From Candidatus Hydrogenedentota bacterium (GTDB lineage Bacteria > Hydrogenedentota > Hydrogenedentia > Hydrogenedentales > CAITNO01): a stretch of DNA of 64,000 bases. The stretch spans positions 62,001 through 126,000 of the forward strand of contig CAITNO010000110.1 in NCBI GenBank assembly GCA_903893795.1. The letters are read 5' to 3'. Below the pieces are notes generated by a model. That model saw nothing but the letters and a program-made list of their open reading frames with translations, searched no databases and was not told where the DNA came from. Positions 9,595 through 19,117 of the stretch are shown here, one piece after another (the stretch's first letter is position 1; each line of letters begins with the position of its first letter). Position numbers and translations under genes: made by a program.

Positions 9595-11604
9595 TCAGGA
9601 TTTCTTGAACATCCGCAGCATCACCACGCCGTGATGGGGGATGGAGGTGCTGACAGTCCCGTCAAATTCGCCCAAATTCTTCTGCCTCCAAAGGTCCCGG
9701 AGGGTCCATTTTCCCTTCAGCCCGATTCTTGCAAAGTTGAAATTGAAGCTCTTTGCGGCCTCATCGCCCCAGCGGAAATAGGACTCAGGCGTTTTTCCGA
9801 AACCGTCAATATAGAACAGGCCAACCACCGAAGACCCGTCCTCCATGGGTTTCAGCCAAATCTGCACGCCGTCTTTTTCCGCAACGAGCCGTCCGGGTTT
9901 TCCCAAAGGGTCCTGGTTCACTTCGATCACTTCCGCGTTGGTCAGCAGACCCAGTGTGAACGCGTCCAACTGTTCCAGCGGGCAACCCATCAGCAGGGGG
10001 GCGACCAGCAGGCAGAACAGGCTCATGTGGCTGTACTGCTCGTCGGGGGTCAGCCGGGTGGGGTGCATCTTCTGACCCGTCGCCACATTGCCGAGGATCA
10101 TCATGTCGGGGTCGCTCCAGTGCCCGGGCCCCGTATGGGGGAGCCATTCGTCCAGGGTAAAGGTGGTGAGGTAGAGACTTGTCCAACTGTCCCGGATGTC
10201 GGGTCCGGTGCGGTACATGTTGGCGGTGCGCGCCCAGTCACGCACCTTCTTGATGGGCGCATTGTTGGAAAGGCTGAACACGATGTCCCGGCCGGATTTC
10301 CGCAGGGCGTTCGACATGCGTTCGGCCGAATCCACATCGATCCGCCAGTCGTATTTCAGGAAGTCGACGCTCCACTCGGCCATTTGCCGCGCGTCAATCT
10401 CCTCAAAGCGGTATTTGCCAATGCGGTGAAAAGACTGCCCCTGTATGTTCTCAAAGAGTTCCCCGCCTTCGGGAGAATCGGACGAAGCGCCCAAATACCC
10501 GGCATAGCTGGAAATATAGGGCGTGGAATAGAGTCCGGCCTTGAGCCCCATCGCGTGGATGCGGTCGACCATCTCCTTCATCTCGGGAAATTTCTCATTG
10601 GGCTGCAGCGCCGTGAGGGGACCGCCTCTCCGTCCCTGCCAGGTGTCGTCAATATTGATGTAGGTCCATCCGTAGTTGTTGAGCCCGGCGGCGACCAGGG
10701 CTTCCGCCGAGGCAAGCACCTTCCCGCGGTCCAGGGCCTTCGCCCAGGCATTCCAGCCGTTCCACCCCATGGGGGGCGTCAGCGCGATGGCATCCCCGAT
10801 TTTGATCGTCAGCACCTGTGTGGCGGTCCCCAGGTCGTTGGTGGCCCCAATCTTCGCCGCATAAGCGCCGCGTTCGGCCACGCTGCCGGAGATAATGCCG
10901 GAGTGTTCATCCACAGACAGCCCCGCGGGCAGGTTCTCGGCGGAAAAGCGCATGGGTCGTTGACCCGTTGCCGCGATGGTATAGAGAAAGGGACGGCCCG
11001 GAGTCGCCCCAAAGACCTTCGCCGAGTTAATCCGGGGTGTCGGCGGGGCGGGCGGAGTGAGGATGTACTTTTCGCCCGTGTTCGGTTGCGGAACCGGCAT
11101 AGTACCTTCAAGCATGGCAAACTGGGCATTGGCCCAGTTGGAATAGGTCCGGTTGTTCCGAATGCCGCCCACCTTGTCCGTCACGAGCAGCCCCAGTAGC
11201 CTGACGCCGGTGAGGTCCATATCGACGGCCTTGGGCGCATCGCCCACGCGCATTTTCCCGCTGTCGAACAGCACCTTCCTGTCGGCAATCACATAGAAAG
11301 TCACCGGGTCCGACCGGTTGGCCGAGTCATCCACACCCACCAGGGCCGTGAATCGGGTGGCGTTGCCGTCCAGGCAAAAGGAGAGCACGCTGACGCTTTG
11401 CACCCCGACACCCCGCGCATACTCGGTGCCCTTCATGCGCATGGTGTCGTGAGTGTAGTTGGTCTTGGCCTGGACCGGACGAATCCCCTCGCTGTAGGCC
11501 TGAATCTCCAGATCATCCAGCCAGACCACACCGGTCTTCGGCGCGGCAAAGCCGGTTGTCGCGCCCAGCAGCAGGACCATGATTAGGGTCGGTAGTCGCT
11601 TCAT
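9595..11604 (-). CDS. GH27 alpha-galactosidase with N-terminal NPCBM domain
   Basis: 669 aa with a signal peptide (MKRLPTLIMVLLLGATTGFA). Residues about 25-165 match an NPCBM-type sugar-binding domain (RGVGVQSVSVLSF, FTALVGVDDSAN). A putative-Ig (He_PIG-like) linker follows (about 190-265, PAGLSVDEHSGIISG). The GH27 catalytic barrel starts at LTPPMGWNGWNAW, with YINIDDTWQGRRGG, the nucleophile Asp in FLKYDWRID, and the expected acid/base Asp in GPDIRDSW. A short beta domain closes the protein. It should release terminal alpha-galactose, or a related alpha-linked sugar, from glycans outside the cytoplasm. All key residues look intact. Confidence 0.92.
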   Translation of the reverse strand: MKRLPTLIMVLLLGATTGFAAPKTGVVWLDDLEIQAYSEGIRPVQAKTNYTHDTMRMKGTEYARGVGVQSVSVLSFCLDGNATRFTALVGVDDSANRSDPVTFYVIADRKVLFDSGKMRVGDAPKAVDMDLTGVRLLGLLVTDKVGGIRNNRTYSNWANAQFAMLEGTMPVPQPNTGEKYILTPPAPPTPRINSAKVFGATPGRPFLYTIAATGQRPMRFSAENLPAGLSVDEHSGIISGSVAERGAYAAKIGATNDLGTATQVLTIKIGDAIALTPPMGWNGWNAWAKALDRGKVLASAEALVAAGLNNYGWTYINIDDTWQGRRGGPLTALQPNEKFPEMKEMVDRIHAMGLKAGLYSTPYISSYAGYLGASSDSPEGGELFENIQGQSFHRIGKYRFEEIDARQMAEWSVDFLKYDWRIDVDSAERMSNALRKSGRDIVFSLSNNAPIKKVRDWARTANMYRTGPDIRDSWTSLYLTTFTLDEWLPHTGPGHWSDPDMMILGNVATGQKMHPTRLTPDEQYSHMSLFCLLVAPLLMGCPLEQLDAFTLGLLTNAEVIEVNQDPLGKPGRLVAEKDGVQIWLKPMEDGSSVVGLFYIDGFGKTPESYFRWGDEAAKSFNFNFARIGLKGKWTLRDLWRQKNLGEFDGTVSTSIPHHGVVMLRMFKKS

Positions 11605-11826
11605 TGATTTGGTCTTTCCCGATTACAGCCTCAATTCCGGGCGGTCCGCCAAGTTCATGGGTCCGCGAAGGAATACCCGTGCCTGCGGCAATCTTCAGGA
11701 CACCATACTAGATTTGGGCGCTTTGATTCTCTTGAACGGTGCCGTCCGGCCGTTTGGCACTTGAATGGCCCCGGAAAGACCGCTCCCTCCTCCACCCCCT
11801 GCCTCAGTTTACAGTTCCCGTGCGCT

Positions 11827-11856
11827 TTGCCTTGCCCGCCCGCCGGACGGTATACT
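11827..11856 (+). promoter_or_regulatory. Candidate promoter of the aroF-type DAHP synthase
   Basis: TTGCCT, 18 bases, TATACT, ending 56 bases before the ATG. A small stem CCCGC/GCGGG lies just after it at the start of the leader. The rest of the 308-bp divergent gap (11605-11826) shows nothing I can name. Confidence 0.4.
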
Positions 11857-11912
11857 TCCCGTTCCCCGCGACAAATGCGGGAATCATCTCCACGCAATAG
11901 GAATTTCCGTTC

Positions 11913-12926
11913 ATGATTATCGTAATGGCATCGTCCAGGCCGGAGGACGTCGAGCACGTCGTCCAAAAAGTCGAGGAACTCGGCTATAAAGCGCATGTAA
12001 TCGTTGGTGTTGAGCGCACGGTTGTCGCGGCCGTGGGCGACGAGCGCGGCAAGGAGCGCCTGACGGCGCTTGAGTCGCTGGCCCACGTGGAGCGGGTGTT
12101 TCCCATCCTCAAGCCGTTCAAACTGGCCGGGCGCGAGGTCAGGCACGAGGATAGCATCGTTGAGTGCGGGTCCGCAAAGATAGGCGGCGGCCACTTCTGC
12201 GTCATGGCCGGGCCCTGCTCGGTGGAGTCGGAGGAGCAGGTAAACAGCTCGGCCCAAATCGTGAAAGCGGCCGGGGCCACCATGCTGCGCGGCGGCGCTT
12301 TCAAGCCCCGCACCTCGCCCTACAGCTTCCAGGGCATGGAACTGGAAGGACTGAAACTGCTGCAGGCCGCCGGGCGGGCCACGGGGCTGCCCGTGGTCAC
12401 CGAGGCCACCACGCCCGAGCAGGTGGGTGTCGTGGCGGAATATGCCGACATGATCCAGATTGGCGCGCGCAACATGCAAAACTACGGGCTGCTGCGGGCC
12501 GCTGGCAAGTCGGACAAGCCGGTGCTCCTCAAGCGCGGCATGATGTCGACCATCAATGAGTGGCTCATGTCCGCCGAGTACATCATGGCCGAGGGCAACC
12601 CGAACGTGGTGCTTTGCGAGCGCGGCATACGCACGTTTGAAACCGAGACGCGCAACACGCTGGACATTCAGGCGGTGCCGGTCATCCGGAAACTGAGCCA
12701 TCTGCCCATCATCATCGACCCGAGCCATGCGGCGGGCCGCTGGGAACTGGTGCTGCCCATGGCCTGCGCGGCCGTTGCGGCAGGCGCCGACGGGATCATG
12801 GTCGAGATGCACCCGAACCCCGAAGTCGCCATGTCCGACGGCCAGCAGTCGCTCAAGCCCAAGCGTTTCAGCATGCTGATGGAGGCAATCCGGCCGCTGT
12901 TGCAGGTAATGAACAAGACCCTGTGA
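11913..12926 (+). CDS. aroF: 3-deoxy-7-phosphoheptulonate (DAHP) synthase, AroF / type I-beta like
   Basis: 337 aa. It condenses phosphoenolpyruvate with erythrose 4-phosphate, the first step of aromatic amino acid synthesis. Residues 1-70 form the ferredoxin-like regulatory extension typical of the I-beta (B. subtilis/Thermotoga) group ([17 protein letters not shown]). The barrel has the metal/PEP signature [11 protein letters not shown], then [23 protein letters not shown] and [12 protein letters not shown] start with AGGA upstream. It leads a plus-strand run with scpB and rluB, but 25 bp separate it from scpB. A second DAHP synthase of the other subtype lies at 23187-24275. Confidence 0.93.
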   Translation: MIIVMASSRPEDVEHVVQKVEELGYKAHVIVGVERTVVAAVGDERGKERLTALESLAHVERVFPILKPFKLAGREVRHEDSIVECGSAKIGGGHFCVMAGPCSVESEEQVNSSAQIVKAAGATMLRGGAFKPRTSPYSFQGMELEGLKLLQAAGRATGLPVVTEATTPEQVGVVAEYADMIQIGARNMQNYGLLRAAGKSDKPVLLKRGMMSTINEWLMSAEYIMAEGNPNVVLCERGIRTFETETRNTLDIQAVPVIRKLSHLPIIIDPSHAAGRWELVLPMACAAVAAGADGIMVEMHPNPEVAMSDGQQSLKPKRFSMLMEAIRPLLQVMNKTL

Positions 12927-12951
12927 CCCGAACGGGGCGCAGGAAAAGCAG

Positions 12952-13575
12952 GTGGACCCGATCATGTCTGAAGAAGAACTGATTCCGCTCGACGAAATAG
13001 AAAGCCCCCCGGACGACGGCGAGTCGCTGGAGCCGGTGGAGACGCTCGGCCGCGAGGAATCGCGCCAGGCGCTCTACGCGCTCATGTTTGTGAGCGACAA
13101 ACCGCTCAGCCCGAACCGTCTGGCCCAGGCGCTTGGCGACATGGACCCCGACATTGTGGCCATGCTGCTGGAGGAACTGCGCGAGGAACTGGACGCGCAG
13201 GAGTCGCTGCCCTACACCCTGCGCGAGATCGCCGGCGGCTATCAGTTCATGACCAAGCCCCAGTTTGCCCCCTATGTGCGGCGCCTGTTCCAGGTCAAGA
13301 AAAGCAACCGCATGTCCAAGTCGCTGCTGGAAACGCTGGCCATCATCGCCTACAAGCAGCCGGTCACCCGTGCCGAGGTGGAAGCCATCCGCGGCGTCAG
13401 CGTGTCCTACGCCTTCGACCAGCTCCAGGACAAGCGGCTCATCCGCATCGCAGGCGTTGCAGACCTGCCGGGCCGCCCCAAGATTTACCGCACCACCGAC
13501 GAATTCCTCACCACCTTCGGTCTCAAGAGCCTTAAAGAACTGCCGTCCATCGACGAGCTGCGCATTCTGGACTAG
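12952..13575 (+). CDS. scpB: Segregation and condensation protein B (ScpB)
   Basis: 207 aa. ScpB is the winged-helix partner of SMC-ScpA in chromosome condensation. The sequence has the two winged-helix repeats: EESRQALYALMFVSDKPLS near the start and LLETLAIIAYKQPVTRAEVE with IRGVSVSYAFDQL in the middle, plus the usual C-terminal GRPKIYRTTDEFLTTFGL. GTG start at 12952 (AGGA seven bases upstream); the ATG at 12964 (MSEEELIPLDE) is an equally good alternative. No scpA is visible just upstream, where the gene would often sit. Only 3 bp separate it from the pseudouridine synthase gene. Confidence 0.93.
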   Translation: MDPIMSEEELIPLDEIESPPDDGESLEPVETLGREESRQALYALMFVSDKPLSPNRLAQALGDMDPDIVAMLLEELREELDAQESLPYTLREIAGGYQFMTKPQFAPYVRRLFQVKKSNRMSKSLLETLAIIAYKQPVTRAEVEAIRGVSVSYAFDQLQDKRLIRIAGVADLPGRPKIYRTTDEFLTTFGLKSLKELPSIDELRILD

Positions 13576-13578
13576 CCC

Positions 13579-14295
13579 GTGGTGCGGCTGCAGAAATACC
13601 TTGCCGAATGCGGCGTGGCCTCCCGGCGCGCCTCCGAGACGCTCATTTCCGAGGGACGTGTCCGTGTGAACGGTGCCGTTGCCACCCTTGGTCAGTCCGT
13701 GGACCCCGCGACAGACCGTGTCGCCGTGGACGGGCGCGAACTCGGCACGGATGACAAGGTTTACATCGTTCTCAACAAGCCGCGCAACGTTGTCACCACC
13801 GCCAAGGACACCCACGGCCGGCGCACCGTGCTGGATTGCGTGCAAAGCTCCGATGCCCGCCTCTTTCCCGTGGGCCGCCTCGACTTTGACGTTGAGGGGG
13901 TGTTGCTGCTTACCAATGACGGCGAACTGGCCTACCGCCTCATCCATCCAAAGTTCCGCATCGAAAAGGAATACCTGGCCTGGGTGCGCGGGAGAATGGA
14001 AGCTGCCGCAGCCGCGCAACTGGAGCAGGGGGTGGAGTTGGAAGACGGTCTTACCGCCCCGGCCAAGGTCGGCGTGCTCGAAACCCGGTCCGGCAACTCA
14101 CTCGTGCGGCTCATTATCCACGAGGGGCGCAAGCGCGAGGTCAAGCGCATGTGCGATGCCGTGGGCCACCCCGTGCAGACGCTCCGCCGCATCACTTTTG
14201 CGGGCATTGAGTGCAACGGCCTGCGCCCCGGCGAATGGCGCAACCTCACGGAGCGCGAAATCACCGGACTCATGGTCCTGGTTGGCCTGAAGTAG
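13579..14295 (+). CDS. rluB: RsuA/RluB-family pseudouridine synthase
   Basis: 238 aa. An N-terminal S4 RNA-binding domain (VRLQKYLAECGVASRRASE, GRVRVNG) precedes the catalytic domain with the Asp in PVGRLDFDVEGVLLLTNDGE and the later motifs EYLAWVRG and EGRKREVKRM. It isomerises uridine in rRNA; RluB (23S) is the likeliest of the family given the length and the scpB neighbour, but RsuA or RluE cannot be excluded. GTG start directly after the scpB stop, so the two are translationally coupled. The scpB-rluB pairing is a common bacterial arrangement. Confidence 0.9.
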   Translation: MVRLQKYLAECGVASRRASETLISEGRVRVNGAVATLGQSVDPATDRVAVDGRELGTDDKVYIVLNKPRNVVTTAKDTHGRRTVLDCVQSSDARLFPVGRLDFDVEGVLLLTNDGELAYRLIHPKFRIEKEYLAWVRGRMEAAAAAQLEQGVELEDGLTAPAKVGVLETRSGNSLVRLIIHEGRKREVKRMCDAVGHPVQTLRRITFAGIECNGLRPGEWRNLTEREITGLMVLVGLK

Positions 14296-14306
14296 CGCCC
14301 GCTCTC

Positions 14307-14361
14307 GTGGCACGGGCATCTTGCCCGTGATCCCGAAACATGGGCGGGACGCCCATGCCAC
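14307..14361. repeat. Palindromic intergenic repeat between convergent genes
   Basis: Outer arms GTGGCA/TGCCAC enclose two inner hairpins, CACGGGC-ATCTT-GCCCGTG and ATGGGC-GGGAC-GCCCAT, giving a cruciform-like unit. It fills the gap between rluB and the M28 gene exactly, ending one base before the M28 stop codon. Spurious translations contain HGQDARAT, a phrase I know from repeats scattered in PVC-type genomes. It may also serve as a two-way terminator. Confidence 0.75.
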
Positions 14362-16764
14362 TCATGTCCCGGCAGCCATGCCCAAATCGAAGGTCTTCGT
14401 CACAAAGGTATGCGCGCTGCGCAGGGGACGGCCCCAGTCCAGTGTGGTGTTCGGCTCGGTGATTAGGTGCGACGGGCGCGGCGGAATGTTCAGGGACTCC
14501 GGCAGGCCGTAAATCTTCTCCAGCATCTTGAGCCGCAGCGGGTCGTTTGCGTTGAGGACAAAGGTCACATCGACACCCTCGCGCGGGAACAACTGCACGT
14601 CCCGCTCCCACCCCTCTTTTCTTCCACCCGTGTCCACGCCCAGCACGGTGGACCCCAGCACTTCCGTGGGCGAGGCCACGATGAGGCGCATCTGCGTCAC
14701 GGCCTCGGAGGACCCGATGTGCAGGGTCAGGTTCCTTTTGCCATCGACCACCTCATTGCGCAGCACCGTCACCTGCGGCCCGCCCAGGGGGGCCACCGGC
14801 GCCGGGGCCTTCATGTATTCGTCGCTGTAGGCAGGCACAATCCAGCTTCCGAAGATTTCGGAGCGGCTGTGTTTGCCCGGCTTCATGTGGGTGTCATAGT
14901 GCCCGCCCGGCAGAAATTCATTGATGGTGGCGCGCGGTGTGCCAGCCGGTATGAACTGCGACAGCCATTCATCCGGTGCCTGGTCGTTGCTGATCCAGTA
15001 GGCCCTGCCTGTGTCCTGGTCCAGCCCGTAGCTCAGGCAGTCGAAATGCGGCTTCAACGCGCTGGGTCCGTTGTTGGCGAGGCCCAGTCCCACCAGTCCC
15101 AGTCCAAGGAAGAGCGAACCCAGGGGCAGCCAGTACCTGTTCGGCCATTCGAGCAGGGCCAGGGCCGGCACCAGGAAACCGGCCAACAGCAGCACGGCCA
15201 GTCCCAGCACCACCGAGAGCATGATGGTCGCCATGGTGACAAGGCCGATGAGCGAGGGAACAAGGATGAATATGCCGGGCAGCCCAAACAGCGCCGCCAC
15301 CAGGACCAATCCGCGCGGCAGGTCTTCGTCCGCGGGCGCCGCGAAGAGCACGGCAATGCCGGCCGTACCGAAAACAAGCGGCCACAGCGCCAGATAGGCG
15401 CCTCCGGGCACGTACCGCTCGAGCGCCCAGAGCAGCGCGACCGAGGCGAAGCAGGAGGAGGCAGCAAGGTTCTGCACCGTGGCGGCGCGGCGGAACAGCG
15501 TGTACAGCCCCGCAATCACGCCCACCGCGGCCAGGGCCATGCCCACACCGTAAAGGTCATTGTTGTACAGCAGATAGCGGCCGTGGGTCCTGAAGACAAG
15601 CACCGTCAGCCCGCCCATGAGAGCGGCAACACAAAGCGCGCACAGCACAAAGAAGACTGCACCAACCAGCAGCCCCCCGATGCTCAGGTGTTTGCGTGCA
15701 AGTCCAAGCAACAGCACACAGGCCAGGAAAGCCGTCGCCAAGGCCGCAAAGGGCCGACCCCAGGACTGGGGATAATGCACCAGGTGCCCGCCAATCGAGT
15801 TGAAATAGGTGGCGTCGGGTGCGGTTGCCGTGACATTGGCGAGGTCCATGCCGCCGAAGTACCGGGCGAAACCGAGCGCATACTCGCCATGGTGCTGCAC
15901 GCTGCCGCGGTTGAGCAGGTCGGGGTTGTCGTCACGGGTGTGATAGCGGCAGAAATCCCCCACGAAGGCGACGTTGTACCCCTTCATGCCGTGCCGCTTG
16001 AAGGCCCCGAAATCGCTGCCAAAGGGCGATTTCTTAAAAACGTCATACATGATGGAAGTGGCGCGCGCATTGACCCCGGATTTTGCCATCTCCGTAATCA
16101 ACCAGCCGTTTTCGGGGCTGGTTTCGAACATGTAGGACGGCCCCGAAGTGCCGCGCGCCTCGAAGTTGAGGATGATCCCCACGTCGCCGTTTTTCACCCA
16201 GGGATGTTCGGTGAAGGAATTCGCCCCGCCGCCGGAGTATTCCTCCGCGTCGGTGAAGCACAGAATGATGTCATTCTTGAGCGGCGGTCCCGCCTTGAGC
16301 GCCCGGGCCACCTCCAGCATGGCCCCCACACCGCCGCAGTCATCGGTTGCGCCGGGGCCGTAGGGCACGCTGTCGTAGTGCGCCGCCATGGCGAAGGCCT
16401 TGGTGTTTGCGGTTCCCGGAATGCGCGCCAGAACGTTGTGGTAGACGCCAATTCCCCCGTTTGTGTTCACCGCCGTCTGAATTTCCGCGGGCACGTCCAT
16501 GGCTTTGAGCTGGGCGAAGATGTACTCGTACACCCGGTCATTGGCAAAGGAGCCGGCCGGATGCGTCACCGTGGCCACTTCGCGGATGTGCTTCAGCGCC
16601 CGCTCTGCGGAAAACTCATTCGCGGGTGCGTCTGCCGGTTTGGGACTGGGCGGCAGTTGGGTCCAGTAGGCGCACAGCACGGCCCCCAATATCATGAGGA
16701 AGGCCGCGCCGGCATAAAGGGCTGCGCTGCGTTTTTCGGCGGAACTGCAGTTGCTGGATGTCAT
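14362..16764 (-). CDS. Membrane-anchored M28-family peptidase
   Basis: 800 aa. One N-terminal transmembrane helix (AALYAGAAFLMILGAVLCAYW) is followed by an M28 zinc peptidase domain (about 50-330). The ligand set looks complete: His in AAHYDSV, the bridging Asp in GATDDCGG, Glu-Glu in TDAEEYSG, Glu in NFEARG, and His in CRYHTRDDN. A long hydrophobic block with about eight or nine helices follows (about 350-590), then a beta-rich soluble domain to the C-terminus. This layout resembles the vacuolar membrane protease type. It probably trims peptides at the membrane's outer face. It is last in the minus-strand run nitrilase, kinase, peptidase; functional linkage between them is uncertain. Confidence 0.85.
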   Translation of the reverse strand: MTSSNCSSAEKRSAALYAGAAFLMILGAVLCAYWTQLPPSPKPADAPANEFSAERALKHIREVATVTHPAGSFANDRVYEYIFAQLKAMDVPAEIQTAVNTNGGIGVYHNVLARIPGTANTKAFAMAAHYDSVPYGPGATDDCGGVGAMLEVARALKAGPPLKNDIILCFTDAEEYSGGGANSFTEHPWVKNGDVGIILNFEARGTSGPSYMFETSPENGWLITEMAKSGVNARATSIMYDVFKKSPFGSDFGAFKRHGMKGYNVAFVGDFCRYHTRDDNPDLLNRGSVQHHGEYALGFARYFGGMDLANVTATAPDATYFNSIGGHLVHYPQSWGRPFAALATAFLACVLLLGLARKHLSIGGLLVGAVFFVLCALCVAALMGGLTVLVFRTHGRYLLYNNDLYGVGMALAAVGVIAGLYTLFRRAATVQNLAASSCFASVALLWALERYVPGGAYLALWPLVFGTAGIAVLFAAPADEDLPRGLVLVAALFGLPGIFILVPSLIGLVTMATIMLSVVLGLAVLLLAGFLVPALALLEWPNRYWLPLGSLFLGLGLVGLGLANNGPSALKPHFDCLSYGLDQDTGRAYWISNDQAPDEWLSQFIPAGTPRATINEFLPGGHYDTHMKPGKHSRSEIFGSWIVPAYSDEYMKAPAPVAPLGGPQVTVLRNEVVDGKRNLTLHIGSSEAVTQMRLIVASPTEVLGSTVLGVDTGGRKEGWERDVQLFPREGVDVTFVLNANDPLRLKMLEKIYGLPESLNIPPRPSHLITEPNTTLDWGRPLRSAHTFVTKTFDLGMAAGT

Positions 16765-16869
16765 GGCAGATGGTTGACTCCTTCGCGCAAACGGTCTGTG
16801 GCCCAGAATTCATGCCAACATCAGACCTGCCAAGGAGTTCCAAAGTTTCGCCCCTTCGTTCTACGCCCT

Positions 16870-17982
16870 TCAGGAACTCTCCAGAATGCTGCGAATCTGT
16901 TTCTCCCGCGCCTCGATGCTCTCGGTCAGCTTGAACTGCACCCGTGCACGGTTCAGGTTCTGCCCGTCGTAGCGTGTCTTGAAGTACACATCCCCGGCGA
17001 TGTAATCGGCGAAAAAACGCAGGCCCAGTTCGAAGGCAATCAGGCGGATGGCGTCGTACAGGTAACTGCGGTCCGCTTCGGTGAGGAAGGCCCGCGCATG
17101 GACCATGTACCCCCTGACGATGGCCTCGCACAGGTCCGAGTCAAAGATGACGCGGCCCATGTCCTGGGTTTCTTCGCCCGCGGGATTGCAGGAGGAGCGC
17201 AGGCAGTCTCCGAAATCATAGTGGATGAGTCCGGGCTTTACCGTGTCCAGATCGACGATGCAGGTGCCCTTGCCCGTCGCGTCGTCAATCATGATATTCG
17301 AGATTTTTGGGTCGCCATGCACGGCGCGCAGCACCAATTGCCCACGGTCTTTGGCGTCTTCGAGTACCGAGCACCACGTCCGGCGCTCCTCCACAAAGCG
17401 GTGGCAGCGCTGCGCCTCCATGGACGAGGCAAGCCGCGCCGCGCCTTCGGGCGTTTGCAGTGCGGTGTCGAGTTTCTTGAAATATCCGGGCGTTATGTGG
17501 AATCCAGGGAGAGTGTCATACAGGGAATTGGCGTCCATGTCGCTGATGAGCCGCTGGAACTGCCCCAGCACAAAGCCCACTTCGTGGGCGTGCTCAACGC
17601 TTTGCACCTGGCCGTAGGAATGAGCCGAGGCGATCAGCGTGATGGCCCGCCAGTATTCGCCCTCGCCGTCAATCACAAAATCTTTTCCGTCCTTGGCGTT
17701 GATCACGCGCGGCAACTGCCAGATGCGGTCGGAAAGGTGGGCCTCCTCCTCCAGGCGGCGGTGAACATGTCCGGTCACCAGGAGCATGTTCTTCATGATG
17801 TATTCGGGATTGGGGAAAACGCGCTGGTTGATGCGCTGCAAAACGATCCGTTCTTCGGAAAAGGTGGTCCGGAAGATGGCCAGGTAGGTGTCGTTCACAT
17901 TGCCGTCACCCAGCAGTTCAACGGTCACCAGTCGTCCGGCCACGTCAAATTTCGGCGCAATCAAGGCTGCTTTCACGTCCAC
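16870..17982 (-). CDS. APH-fold sugar kinase, NahK-like
   Basis: 370 aa. The kinase core has HGDPKISNIMID (catalytic Asp and Asn) and the metal-binding Asp-x-Asp in CIVDLDTVKPG. The N-terminal part (VELLGDGNVNDTYL, IVLQRINQRVFPNPEYIMKNM, VTGHV) matches the N-acetylhexosamine 1-kinase (NahK)-like branch of the aminoglycoside phosphotransferase superfamily. It likely phosphorylates an amino sugar or related hexose during glycan salvage rather than conferring drug resistance. GTG start at 17982 with AGGAG very close; a second GTG two codons in has better spacing. It lies 50 bp downstream of the nitrilase gene. Confidence 0.82.
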   Translation of the reverse strand: MDVKAALIAPKFDVAGRLVTVELLGDGNVNDTYLAIFRTTFSEERIVLQRINQRVFPNPEYIMKNMLLVTGHVHRRLEEEAHLSDRIWQLPRVINAKDGKDFVIDGEGEYWRAITLIASAHSYGQVQSVEHAHEVGFVLGQFQRLISDMDANSLYDTLPGFHITPGYFKKLDTALQTPEGAARLASSMEAQRCHRFVEERRTWCSVLEDAKDRGQLVLRAVHGDPKISNIMIDDATGKGTCIVDLDTVKPGLIHYDFGDCLRSSCNPAGEETQDMGRVIFDSDLCEAIVRGYMVHARAFLTEADRSYLYDAIRLIAFELGLRFFADYIAGDVYFKTRYDGQNLNRARVQFKLTESIEAREKQIRSILESS

Positions 17983-18032
17983 GTACTCCTGTTAAACCCC
18001 AGGCTGTCTGGGGCGTTCGTTTCAATTCCAAA

Positions 18033-18914
18033 TCAAGTTGGCATTTCGTCCGCGCGTTTCCGCACCTCGTCAATCATGGATTTCCAGTGCTTCTTGAGAA
18101 AAGCCGGTTTCTCCAGGCTGTCCAGGGCATAGGCGCGGTCTGCCCGCGACAAGTCCAGCACGGCCGTAATCATTTCCTCCTGGTAATACCCGGTCTCCGC
18201 CAGGGGAAGGCCGCTGGGTTCGCGGATGAACGACGCACCGCTGGAAGTCTGTTTGCCGTCCGGCGTCTGGCCGATGGTGTTGGCCACGCAATGAAAGATC
18301 CGTGTGCTTGGTCCGGCCGGTTGCTGGGCCCGTCCGGACACCCGCTTCCAGGCGACCGCCTCGACCTCATCGGAACTGCACGACGGGTGAAACAGGACCT
18401 GCGCGCCCGCCATCGCCGGAATCCGGTAGAGTTCGGGATGGCGCCCGTCGCGGCAGATGACCAGCGTGCACTGGATGCCGTCTATCTTGAACAGGGAAAG
18501 CTTGTCCCCGCCCCGGCAGTGTTTCTTTTCATCCACCCCTGCCATGTGGACCTTGGCGTACTCATGCGTGATCACGCCATCGGGGTTAATCACATGCGCC
18601 AAGTTCAGATAGCGCCGGGGAGTCTTGCGCAGTGTGCCCGCAATGACCCAAATCCCATGGCGCGCCGCCGCCTCACGCGTCCTGTCCAGCGCCGCCTGCA
18701 CCTCCTTTGGGCGTAGCGCAAGCACATGGGGAAAGTAATAGCCGGTCAGACCGGCTTCCGGAAAGAGGACCACCCGGCTTCCCGCCTCCGCCGCCTGTTG
18801 AACATAGTGCAGGGTGCGCTCAAGATTGAATGCAAGGGACCTCGCCCAGTGCATTTGCACACAGGACACCTGCAACGAGGTGCCGCCCCCCTCCTTTACT
18901 GCCATACCCTGCAT
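18033..18914 (-). CDS. Carbon-nitrogen hydrolase (nitrilase superfamily)
   Basis: The triad is visible: Glu in LFPEAGLTGYY, Lys in HEYAKVHMAG and Cys in LVICRDGRHPE. The family hydrolyses amides or nitriles (for example omega-amidase, N-carbamoyl amidase, beta-ureidopropionase); I cannot assign the substrate. The track ORF begins 25 residues further upstream, but that stretch is not conserved-looking; I use the ATG at 18914, and ATG 18905 (MAVKEGGGTSLQVSCVQM) is equally possible. It is the first gene of the run leading to the NahK-like kinase and the M28 peptidase. No signal peptide, so cytoplasmic. Confidence 0.85.
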   Translation of the reverse strand: MQGMAVKEGGGTSLQVSCVQMHWARSLAFNLERTLHYVQQAAEAGSRVVLFPEAGLTGYYFPHVLALRPKEVQAALDRTREAAARHGIWVIAGTLRKTPRRYLNLAHVINPDGVITHEYAKVHMAGVDEKKHCRGGDKLSLFKIDGIQCTLVICRDGRHPELYRIPAMAGAQVLFHPSCSSDEVEAVAWKRVSGRAQQPAGPSTRIFHCVANTIGQTPDGKQTSSGASFIREPSGLPLAETGYYQEEMITAVLDLSRADRAYALDSLEKPAFLKKHWKSMIDEVRKRADEMPT

Positions 18915-19039
18915 ATTCGCTGATCCATGAATTGCTCCGCAGGCATTCCCTATTGACTGCTCAAGGCGCTTTGACCATGACCATCGCATTATAGCGGCGG
19001 CTTTGCCCCTTTGCCAACCCCGGCGCGCCCGCGATCTTT

Positions 19040-19069
19040 TTGTCCATCCACGGCGTTCTTCTTTATAGT
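19040..19069 (+). promoter_or_regulatory. Candidate promoter of the thioredoxin-like gene
   Basis: TTGTCC, 18 bases, TATAGT, ending 49 bases before the ATG of the TlpA-like gene. Confidence 0.5.
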
Positions 19070-19117
19070 ATCTTGCAAGGGTGGAGGCGGGAAGTGCGCG
19101 GACGTGAGGCGGAATAG

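Noticed and set aside
16870-17982. Antibiotic resistance (aminoglycoside phosphotransferase)
   Set aside because: The APH-fold kinase has the N-terminal motifs of the NahK-like sugar kinases, and the setting is metabolic.
14467-18132. 1221-aa plus-strand ORF over the M28, kinase and nitrilase genes
   Set aside because: It is antisense to three genes with intact catalytic motifs; its His/Gln/Arg-rich sequence is typical of a GC-rich shadow frame.
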